Shown in pieces: positions 17,586 to 26,000 of a stretch of 64,000 bases of DNA; positions within the stretch are counted from its first letter, which is position 1, and every line of letters begins with the position of its first letter. Origin of the DNA: Halobacteriovoraceae bacterium (GTDB lineage: Bacteria > Bdellovibrionota > Bacteriovoracia > Bacteriovoracales > Bacteriovoracaceae); contig JACKAK010000003.1 of assembly GCA_020635115.1 (NCBI GenBank), positions 1 through 64,000 on the forward strand, read 5' to 3'. The notes beneath the pieces are model-generated. The model did not search any database. It was not told the DNA's origin and saw only the letters and a list, made by a program, of their open reading frames with translations. A program made the position numbers and the translations under genes.

Positions 17586-18336
17586 CTTTTCTACTTTTAA
17601 TCATAGTTAAAAATTTATTTGCAATTTTTTCGGCCGAGGCCACTTGATCACCCAAAGTATGATTAAATTCAGGATGCCATTGTACTGCCCAAATAAACTG
17701 TTTCGCATCTCCAATATAACGAATCCCTTCGATAAGACCATCTTCAATGCTACTGGCCTCAATTTTTAAATCAACTCCAAGTTTTTTGATGGCCTGGTGA
17801 TGGACAGAATTAACATGAATTTTCTGTGATTGATAGACTTCTTTGAGGAGGGAATCATTTTCCAAAAAGACTTCATGTGAAACTCTATCATATTTTTCTG
17901 CACTTCTGTGTTCGACTAAAGTTCTTGTTTCTAGTGAAATGTCTTGAAATAAAGTACCTTTAAAAAAGACATTAATAATCTGTAGGCCTCGACAAATTCC
18001 TAAAATCGGAATATTTTTTTTTATTGCTTTTCCAATGAGATTAAGTTCGTACTTGTCTCGATACTTATCACCTGGCCATTTTCCATTTTCGATAAGAGCT
18101 TCACCATAGCTTTCAGGGCATACGTCAGCTCCTCCTTGAAGCAGGAGAGCGTCAATTTCATTAAAATACTGGTCTAGTTCGATTTCTGAAACATCAGGTA
18201 TGAGTATAGGCATCACACCAGGCCTTGATAAAAAGCGTACCATGTCATTTTCCACATAGCTTAAAGTTTTGTGTCCAAAAACTGTTCTACTTGGATCAGG
18301 GTACATAAAACATGAACTATAACCTATTTTAATCAT
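17557..18336 (-). CDS. Class I glutamine amidotransferase-like gamma-glutamyl hydrolase (PuuD family)
   Basis: 259 residues of the peptidase C26 / PuuD family, which hydrolyses gamma-glutamyl amides such as gamma-glutamyl-GABA. The catalytic triad is visible: nucleophile Cys in ILGICRGLQIINV, His and Glu in VQWHPEFNH. The earlier QGGADVCPESYGE motif is characteristic of PuuD rather than of synthase-linked amidotransferases, and no synthase partner is fused. The ATG overlaps the stop of the alcohol dehydrogenase gene by four bases and the end overlaps the aldehyde dehydrogenase start by 29. Its place makes it the step that releases glutamate at the end of a gamma-glutamylation pathway. Confidence 0.88.
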   Translation of the reverse strand: MIKIGYSSCFMYPDPSRTVFGHKTLSYVENDMVRFLSRPGVMPILIPDVSEIELDQYFNEIDALLLQGGADVCPESYGEALIENGKWPGDKYRDKYELNLIGKAIKKNIPILGICRGLQIINVFFKGTLFQDISLETRTLVEHRSAEKYDRVSHEVFLENDSLLKEVYQSQKIHVNSVHHQAIKKLGVDLKIEASSIEDGLIEGIRYIGDAKQFIWAVQWHPEFNHTLGDQVASAEKIANKFLTMIKSRKDENYKSSKS

Positions 18337-19484
18337 AAAGAACCTGTTATCGCTTTTTTGTAAATCTCTTTAAAATCTTGTAATGTACATTGTTTTGGGT
18401 TTGAAGGATGACAAGCATCATTAATGGCAACTTTAGATAAAGCATCTATATCATTTAAACTAACACCGATTTCACTGAGTGTTTTAGGAATCGAAATTTC
18501 TTTGTTTAATTCAAATATCCACTCTTTAAAATCTTCTTTTCCGATAATTGAAGCTAAAAAATTATATTTTTCTTTGACGATTGATTCATTAAATTCAATT
18601 CCATAAGGTAAGCAAATAGCATTGGCCAGTCCATGATGGGTATCAAAAAGAGTTGAAAGAGGGTGTGCCAGAGAGTGAACAACACCTAATCCTTTTTGAA
18701 ACGCGGTTGCCCCCATGAGGGCGGCCATCATCATCTTCGAACGAGATTCTAGACATGGATTTTTTGTTGCTTTGACAATGGATTCAGCAATAAGCTTAAT
18801 TCCATTTAATGCGACTCCATCACAAAGAGGATTAAATCCTTTTGCAACATAGGCCTCAACATTATGAGTAAGGGCGTCCATACCTGTGGTGGCCGTAATA
18901 CTAGCAGGAAGATTTAACGTCAGTTCTGGGTCTGCAAAAACAATCTTGGCCATTAAACGGGGTGAAAAAAGAATTTTTTTCTCATGAGTATTGTCATCTG
19001 AAATCACTGTTGATCTTCCAACTTCAGATCCTGTTCCACTAGTGGTTGGTACGGTTATGAAGTATGGTATTTCTTCGGTTACATATTTATCTCCACCTTT
19101 GGCATCATCAAAATCGAAAAGATCTCTTTCATGGTGTGCTCCTAGAGCAATGGCCCTGGCCACATCCATTGAAGCTCCACCTCCAATTCCAATGATAGAA
19201 TCGGCTTGAGTTTTATGGAATTCCTTCACTCCAGCTAAAACGTTAGACTTTACAGGGTTTTTAGCAATTTCAGTAAAAAGTAGAGGTGAAATACCATTAG
19301 AATTTAGTTGATTGAGAATCTTATTAAATATCGGCAAACTTGCTAAACCAGAATCAGTTACAATGAGAGGTTTAGATTTACCCACCTTTTTTAAGTGTTC
19401 AGATAACTCATTAATCACACCTGCACCAAATCTTATAGGTGTTGGAAAATTATAGGTATATCGTTGATTCCAGTCTATATTCAT
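18333..19484 (-). CDS. Iron-containing (group III) alcohol dehydrogenase
   Basis: 383 residues with the group III ADH layout: an NAD-binding IIGIGGGASMDVARA near residue 95, PTTSGTGSEVGR, and the metal-binding set in TGMDALTHNVEAY (Asp, His) and HSLAHPLSTLFDTHHGLANA (three His). All ligands appear intact, so it should be active. It lies ten bases after the ligase gene and overlaps the hydrolase gene by ATGA. An alcohol dehydrogenase at this place, where the Puu pathway has the oxidase PuuB, suggests that the gamma-glutamylated substrate carries a hydroxyl, for example an amino alcohol such as ethanolamine. That reading is inference. Confidence 0.88.
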   Translation of the reverse strand: MNIDWNQRYTYNFPTPIRFGAGVINELSEHLKKVGKSKPLIVTDSGLASLPIFNKILNQLNSNGISPLLFTEIAKNPVKSNVLAGVKEFHKTQADSIIGIGGGASMDVARAIALGAHHERDLFDFDDAKGGDKYVTEEIPYFITVPTTSGTGSEVGRSTVISDDNTHEKKILFSPRLMAKIVFADPELTLNLPASITATTGMDALTHNVEAYVAKGFNPLCDGVALNGIKLIAESIVKATKNPCLESRSKMMMAALMGATAFQKGLGVVHSLAHPLSTLFDTHHGLANAICLPYGIEFNESIVKEKYNFLASIIGKEDFKEWIFELNKEISIPKTLSEIGVSLNDIDALSKVAINDACHPSNPKQCTLQDFKEIYKKAITGSL

Positions 19485-19494
19485 TTTTGCCCCC

Positions 19495-20856
19495 TTAAAT
19501 TATTTCAAAATAACGTTTTAATTCCCAATCCGTTACGGATGATGCTGCTTGTTTTGCCTCCCAAAGTCTGGTCGCTGTGAAGTGGTCAACAAAAGCATCT
19601 CCAAAAAGATCTCTTGCAATCTCAGAAGAGTTCATCAGTTCACTGGCCTCTGTAAGACTTTTAGGCAAGGTTCCATTTGAGAAATTCTTATACCCGTTTC
19701 CAATGGTTTCTTCGACTTCCAAATCAAGGTTATTTTTCACTCCATAAAAACCTGTGGCCAGGGATGCGGCCATTGCCAAGTATGGATTTACATCTGAACC
19801 AGGAACTCTCATTTCAATTCGAGTCGATTTTGAATTTCCAGGTAGAGCTCTAATGGCGACAGTTCTATTGTCAATTGCCCAAGTTATAGTGGTTGGGGCC
19901 CAAGCGCCTTCAACTAATCTTTTGTAGGAATTTATCGTAGGAGCATACATAGGAAGAACATAAGGCAAAAGTTTTAATTGTCCAGCGATATATGATCTCA
20001 TTATTTTGCTCATCTTTTTTGGACTATTTTCATCAAAAAAAACATTTTTTCCATTTTTCCATAGCGACTGATGAAGATGTCCACCACAGCCTGGATAATC
20101 GTCACTCCATTTGGCCATAAAAGTAGGAATTATTCCATGTTTGTGTGCGATTTCTTTAACCGAAGTTTTAAAGAGTACTGCTTTATCAGCTGCTTCAATA
20201 ATGTCATCATAGATAATGGCGGCCTCATATACACCAGGGCCAGTTTCAGTATGTAGACCTTCCAGAGGGATATTAAACTTAAGAAGCAAATCAAATAAAT
20301 CGTTAAAAAACAAATTGTTTTGTGATGATCTCAAAATGGAGTAGCCAAACATTCCTTGAGTTATTGGATTTGGTTTATAAAAACCTCTTTCGTGGAGACT
20401 TTCAGAGTCTTCTTCAAAATTAAACCATTCAAATTCTTGTGAGAAGATTGAATTATATCCACTATCGGTTACTACCTTATTAACTTTTTTTAGAACAGAG
20501 CGAGGGCAGATATCATGGTGTGAGCCATCATTTTTTCTAAAATCTCCAAGAACGAAAGGGATATCATTATCCCATGGAATTGTTCTAAAAGTGTTAATAT
20601 CTATTTGCGCAATTGCGTCAGGATATCCAGAATGCCATCCAGTTAATTTTAGATCAATATCATAGCAACGATCATTCATATCCCAACCGAAGACGACATC
20701 ACAAAAACCGGTATTTCCTTCTAGAGCACTTATAAATTTATCCTTATGTATAACCTTTCCTCGCAAGACGCCGTCAATATCAGTCACAGCAAATTTTACT
20801 TTTTGTCCAGGATAACTATTTACTTCATCAATAACTTGTTGCTTCGATAGTTTCAT
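19495..20856 (-). CDS. Glutamine synthetase-family gamma-glutamyl-amine ligase (PuuA/GlnA4-like)
   Basis: 453 residues of the glutamine synthetase superfamily, but of the PuuA/GlnA-like class that joins glutamate to an amine other than ammonia. Seen: metal-binding TETGPGVYEAAI, the ATP-site PGCGGHLHQSLW, and RIEMRVPGSDVNPYLAMAA. The N-terminal part has VTDIDGVLRGK in place of the classical GlnA start, and there is no adenylylation-type Tyr motif near the C-terminus, both usual for PuuA-like proteins. A strong AAGGAGG precedes the ATG. First gene of the four-gene operon. The amine is not identified by sequence; ethanolamine or a diamine are the candidates. Confidence 0.88.
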   Translation of the reverse strand: MKLSKQQVIDEVNSYPGQKVKFAVTDIDGVLRGKVIHKDKFISALEGNTGFCDVVFGWDMNDRCYDIDLKLTGWHSGYPDAIAQIDINTFRTIPWDNDIPFVLGDFRKNDGSHHDICPRSVLKKVNKVVTDSGYNSIFSQEFEWFNFEEDSESLHERGFYKPNPITQGMFGYSILRSSQNNLFFNDLFDLLLKFNIPLEGLHTETGPGVYEAAIIYDDIIEAADKAVLFKTSVKEIAHKHGIIPTFMAKWSDDYPGCGGHLHQSLWKNGKNVFFDENSPKKMSKIMRSYIAGQLKLLPYVLPMYAPTINSYKRLVEGAWAPTTITWAIDNRTVAIRALPGNSKSTRIEMRVPGSDVNPYLAMAASLATGFYGVKNNLDLEVEETIGNGYKNFSNGTLPKSLTEASELMNSSEIARDLFGDAFVDHFTATRLWEAKQAASSVTDWELKRYFEII

Positions 20857-21007
20857 ATGTTTCCTCCTTGTATGTTAGACGGAATCCAATCCAAAATGAG
20901 AAAAGGAAACCAAAGAAATATGATTTAAATTGAGTAGACTAATATATTTAACAAATTGATGTGTCACTCTAATATTGATCTCTGATTATAATATATGGAA
21001 TTGAATA

Positions 21008-22030
21008 TTAATATATTGCACAAGTTTTTGTCGAACAGTTTACTTTGTAACTTGGAGTCGTAAACTTATTCATGGGTTTAATTCTTATTTGCAATCGATA
21101 AGGATTTAATTTAATTTCAAAACTTGTGAAGGATGATTCAGATTGATAGAATTGAATATTTTCAAGGGCATTTAATATGTTTTCACTATTTAATATGGAA
21201 ACATGAGAAAATTCAAGTTCACCATCTAATTGTTTGTAGTAGCAGGTCAGCTGAAATAGGTCACCTCTTCCTTGTCCCAATAGAGGACATAAAGACTTTG
21301 CAAACTCTTTTTGATTCTGATCATAGAATGAATTTAAGCTTTTAAATAGATGATCTCTAATAGATTTATAAAAATCTAAAAGAACTGACTTTAATTCAAG
21401 ACTTAAATCACCTGGTAAACTTGGTAACCCAGCTCTATCCCAATCGTTTCCAAATTGTTCCGAAGGAGATAAATCTGAAATTTTATGCATTTGAATACAC
21501 ATTTGAGAAAATTGATATTCTATAAGTCCGTTGAGTTCATTTTGTAAATTGATAGAGTTTTCGAATTGTGAAAAATATTGAGTATAGAAGCTTTTTATCC
21601 CCCCACTTTTGGTATTTACAAAAGCGTCCTTTTTAGTAAGCTTGACTGAGAGAGGAAATATTTCATTATCATTTTTACCTTTCAATAATATATCTGCTTC
21701 TTTCCATACATCATTATGCGATCCTCCAGTTATTTTACCCACAAGAAAGATATTTTTGACTTCAAATTTAATGCAATGAGTAATTTCATCTGCTGCATTA
21801 AATGCCCAGACTGAAATTTTATGAATCAACTTTGGTTCTATTTTCCTCAATTCTCTTTCATAAAAAACAAGTTTTGCTTTGAAGAGTCCACTTAAACTTG
21901 TCAAGAACTGTTCTTCAAGTCCTAATATTCGTGAAAGAGCATTGGCCATACCAAATTCAAACAGATTGCCCTTATACTCATTAACAAGAGCTTGTGAGGA
22001 CTTTAAGCTCTCTGGATTCAAAGTTTGCAT
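21008..22030 (-). CDS. Hypothetical protein with PD-(D/E)XK nuclease-like pattern
   Basis: A 340-residue cytosolic protein that I do not recognise. Its first half has an arrangement seen in type II restriction and related nucleases: an early acidic helix (VNEYKGNLFEFGMANAL), then KEADILLKG with an Asp at the end of a strand, then FPLSVKLTKK with a Lys two residues after a Ser, then a basic/polar VNTKSGGIKSF segment. The S in place of the usual D/E makes the catalytic site incomplete. No methyltransferase gene lies beside it. Low G+C and few GGCC sites relative to neighbours suggest an acquired gene. Stand-alone between two operons. The nuclease call is weak. Confidence 0.35.
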   Translation of the reverse strand: MQTLNPESLKSSQALVNEYKGNLFEFGMANALSRILGLEEQFLTSLSGLFKAKLVFYERELRKIEPKLIHKISVWAFNAADEITHCIKFEVKNIFLVGKITGGSHNDVWKEADILLKGKNDNEIFPLSVKLTKKDAFVNTKSGGIKSFYTQYFSQFENSINLQNELNGLIEYQFSQMCIQMHKISDLSPSEQFGNDWDRAGLPSLPGDLSLELKSVLLDFYKSIRDHLFKSLNSFYDQNQKEFAKSLCPLLGQGRGDLFQLTCYYKQLDGELEFSHVSILNSENILNALENIQFYQSESSFTSFEIKLNPYRLQIRIKPMNKFTTPSYKVNCSTKTCAIY

Positions 22031-22070
22031 ATCAACCTCAATTTTTTTATAGGCAATTAAAAATTTTTTT

Positions 22071-22103
22071 TATAGTATACACCCCAACAAAATTAACTGT
22101 TGG
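22071..22103 (+). promoter_or_regulatory. pyrB promoter -10 and C-tract/hairpin leader
   Basis: TATAGT at 22071-22076 is a good -10 box; the expected start falls in or beside CACCCC (22080-22085). The transcript would then begin with CCAACA (22084-22089), which pairs perfectly with TGTTGG (22098-22103) across an 8-base loop, ending nine bases before the ATG at 22112 and covering the only GG-rich ribosome-binding candidate. The arrangement recalls nucleotide-sensitive start selection at E. coli pyrC and pyrD. Role inferred. Confidence 0.35.
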
Positions 22104-23041
22104 ATCGTTTAATGGCAAACCCATTTCCCCGTATGCTCACTAAGATAGATGATTTGAGCATAGTACATATCGAGGAACTTTGCCGCACTGCTTTTGAATT
22201 TAAACAAAATGCGGGTGCTCCTATTCAGTTTTTAAATCCCCCAAGATTTATGACCTGTCTGTTTCTAGAAAATTCAACACGAACTAAATTATCCTTTGAA
22301 CGCGCAGCGCATTCTATCGGTCTTACACCCATTCAATTTAACCCCTCAACTTCAAGCTTAAATAAAGGTGAAGAACTCGAAGAAACTCTTTTTACACTTT
22401 CACAACAAGGAATCGAAATCTGCATCATTAGAAGCAGCGAAAATGAATATTGGAAACATTTCTCAAAAGATCTAAAAATCAAAGTAATAAATGGCGGAGA
22501 TGGAACAAATGAACATCCTTCACAGGCCTTATTAGATCTCATGACATTGATGGAGTGTACTGAAAATTTAGAAGGAAAATCTCTAACTATCTTTGGAGAT
22601 AGTGCACATTCTCGAGTAGCTCATTCACTTGTCAAACTTCTAAGAATGATCGGCCTACAAATTAAATTGTGTGGGCCATTGGAACTTGTTGATATGGAAC
22701 TCATAAGTGATAATGTCATTCATACAGATAATTTCGATGAGGGATTAGAAAGCGACTTTCTCTACTTTTTAAGGGTCCAAGGAGAAAGACTGAGTGTAGA
22801 TCAGGCAGAACAATCATTTCAAATGATGAATAATTATGGACTCTCGCTAGAAAGATACGAGAAACTTTTTCACCGACCACCAGTACTACATCCAGGCCCA
22901 GTAAATTTAGGTGTTGAAATACACAAAGATTTTCTTAGAAAAAAATTTAAACATCCTGCAGGGCAAATGATTCACCGCCAGGTAGAGAATTCAATCTATA
23001 TGAGAATGGCCATTTTAAGCGCCATGCTTCACAGAGGATAA
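22100..23041 (+). CDS. pyrB: Aspartate carbamoyltransferase catalytic subunit
   Basis: Makes carbamoyl-aspartate from carbamoyl phosphate and aspartate, the committed step of pyrimidine synthesis. About 313 residues. The carbamoyl-phosphate motif FLENSTRTKLSFERAA (Ser59-Thr-Arg-Thr), DGTNEHPSQALLDL and the aspartate-side VLHPGPVN(L) region are intact. The frame can open with TTG at 22100 or ATG at 22112; neither has a strong Shine-Dalgarno, and the ATG is the more likely start. No pyrI regulatory subunit follows. One base separates its stop from the ATG of the fused carAB gene, so pyrB-carAB-pyrF is an operon. Confidence 0.95.
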   Translation: MDRLMANPFPRMLTKIDDLSIVHIEELCRTAFEFKQNAGAPIQFLNPPRFMTCLFLENSTRTKLSFERAAHSIGLTPIQFNPSTSSLNKGEELEETLFTLSQQGIEICIIRSSENEYWKHFSKDLKIKVINGGDGTNEHPSQALLDLMTLMECTENLEGKSLTIFGDSAHSRVAHSLVKLLRMIGLQIKLCGPLELVDMELISDNVIHTDNFDEGLESDFLYFLRVQGERLSVDQAEQSFQMMNNYGLSLERYEKLFHRPPVLHPGPVNLGVEIHKDFLRKKFKHPAGQMIHRQVENSIYMRMAILSAMLHRG

Positions 23042-23042
23042 T

Positions 23043-26000
23043 ATGAAAGATGAAGTTTCACAATTTTACCTGGATCTGAAAAAGACCCAGGCCTATTTAC
23101 ATTTCTCAGATGGAAAAACATTCATAGGCCATATCAATAAGGATAAATCTGATCCAATAGTTGAAAATGGTATTTGGGCAGAGGCCGCATTCACCACAGG
23201 AATGAGTGGGTATCAAGAAACTGCAACAGATCCTTCATTTCTTGGACAGCATATTATTTTTTCTTCTGCTCACATAGGAAATTATCCCTCAGATGAACGA
23301 GTAAACCAATCTGAAAAAATTCATGCAGCTTGTCTTATAGCTAGAAACTTCTCTTACAACACATTCTTAGCAAAAAGTGGAGTTACTCTATTTAGTGGAA
23401 CTGATACAAGATCACTTGTGAAATATCTTGTAAATAATAAAGGCCAACATAAAAGTGTTCTATCACTAAGTAATAAAGCTCCTAGTGCTCGCGAATTTGA
23501 AAAACACTCTCTAATTTGTAATGATTTATCTCAAGTTACTTGGCCTAAAAAAGGTCATACTATTATTAACGAAGGCCCAAGTCCTATAGTACTTATAAAT
23601 TATGGCGTCAAACAAGCTATTGTCGATCAGCTAAAAATTCTAAATAAACCCCTAGTCGTGGTAAACGCTTTTACTACTTCACAAGAGATTTTAGCTCTAA
23701 ATCCTTCTCTAATCTTTTTATCAAATGGGCCAGGGGATCCAAAAGAATATACAGATCAAATTGATGTTATCAAAGAACTACTCAAAGTTAAGATCCCCCT
23801 TAGAGGTATTTGTCTTGGGCATCAACTCTTAACAATTGCTTTAGGAGCTAAAACCATTAAGTTGCCTTTTGGACAACGAGGCGCAAACCATCCCGTCATC
23901 GATCATGTAACCGGAAAAATATTAATTACATCCCAAAATCATGGTTATGCGAGTGAAGAATCATCTTTGAAAGATATATTTGAAAATAATCCATTGAATA
24001 AGACAATATTTATCTCTCATACATCTCTTTTTGATAAATCAGTTGAAGGAATTGCTTCGACAGATTCTTTTTTAAAATCTGTCCAATTTCACCCTGAAGC
24101 TAATCCTGGCCCAAAAGATGCGCATATATTTTTCAGGGAAATTGCAAATTATCTCGAAGGAAACAAGTATACTGTAAAAACAGAAAATCTTTTTCCACTA
24201 GTTGATGTACATTCACCAATCATAAAAACTATCCCATATAAAAGAATTCTCATTGTTGGTTCTGGGCCAATTAAAATTGGTCAAGCATCAGAATTTGATT
24301 ATTCTGGCACACAGGCCTGTAAATCTTTAAAAAGTCTTGGAATAGATGTAATCCTACTCAACTCGAATCCTGCAACAATAATGACTGATCCCGAAATGGC
24401 AACTCATACATATATAGAGCCCATTACAAAATCTACAATTAAAAAAATAGTTGAAAAGGAAAATGTCGATGCCGTTCTTTCAACGATGGGAGGACAAACG
24501 GCCTTAAATATTTGCCTTGAACTAGAACAAGAAAACTTTTTTAATGAAAGAGGAATACAGCTTTTAGGCGCTAATGTTGAAACGATTGAAAAAACAGAAG
24601 ATCGTGATCTCTTTAGCTCTGAACTTGACACTCTTGGGTTTAAAACGGGCAAGAGATATCACGCTCATTCAAAAGATGAGGCCTTATTACTGGCCAATGC
24701 TAAAGTTGGTTTTCCTCTCATCATAAGAAGATCATTTGCATTAGGAGGATCGGGAGCAGCACTAGTCTATAATGATGATGATCTTTGTGAAATCTTCAAT
24801 AATACAGATATCAAATTTCCCGTGACAATGGAAAAATCACTCATTGGATGGAAAGAAATTGAACTTGAAGTGATGGTAGATTGTGAAAAAAATGGGGTAA
24901 TCATTTGTTCTATTGAAAATATTGATCCATGTGGTATTCACACGGGCGATAGTATTACTGTTGCTCCGGCCCAAACCATAAGTGATCGTTGTTATCAAAA
25001 CTTAAGAGATATGGCCTTGAAAATTGCTATACATATGGGAGTTGTTGCTGGAGGTGCAAATGTACAATTTGCCATAAATCCAGTTGATGAAGACGAAATT
25101 ATTGTAATTGAGATGAATCCTAGGGTTTCACGGTCTTCAGCACTTGCTTCTAAGGCCACAGGATATCCAATTGCAAAAATTTCTGCAATGCTTGCAGTTG
25201 GTTATACCCTTAAAGAAATTCTCAATGATATTACACAGGCCTCGCCCGTGGCCTTTGAGCCTACATTAGATTATGTGGCCCTAAAAATTCCAATTTTTCC
25301 ATTTAATAAATTTCCAGAATCCTCTCAAATACTTGGCCCTCAGATGAGATCTGTTGGAGAAGTCTTAGCTTTAGGCTCTAACTTCAATGAGGCCTTTATG
25401 AAAGCTCTTAGATCTCTAGAACTTGGGCTTGAAATACCTTCTCTTGGCCAACTTAAAACAACTCCATTTCCTATAACAGAAAACTATATTAGACAAAGAT
25501 TAAAAGATACAAAAGAGCTTTCATTATTAACTGTTTTAGAAGCATTAAGACTAGGAATTGATGCTAGTGAAATTTACTCTATATCCAAGATTACCCCTTG
25601 GTTCATCGAACAAATGGAAACTTTTTTACATTATGAGCGTGACTTAAAAGAAAATGGCGAACGAAGTGCAATTGATAAAGATTATTTGTATAATTTAAAG
25701 TTAAATGGTTTTTCTGACAAATACATTGCCTATCTTAGTGGAAAAACCCAAAAAGATATTTTGCAATCTAGAATTACTCATAGTCTAAAACCAGTCTATA
25801 AGGCAGTAGACACTTGTTCTGGTGAATTTAATGCTCAGACTCCTTATTTTTATTCCACATACTGCGGAGAAAATGAAGCTCGTCCATTTACAAATAATAA
25901 AGAAACAATTGTTGTAATGGGTTCAGGTCCCAATCGGATTGGCCAGGGAATAGAGTTTGACTATTCATGTGTAAAATCTTGCATGAAGATAAAGCAAAGA

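Noticed and set aside
21008..22030. Assignment of the nuclease-like gene to a HaeIII-type enzyme as cause of the GGCC excess
   Set aside because: Restriction would select against GGCC sites, not for them, and the gene lacks a recognisable HaeIII motif; the link is tempting but unsupported.
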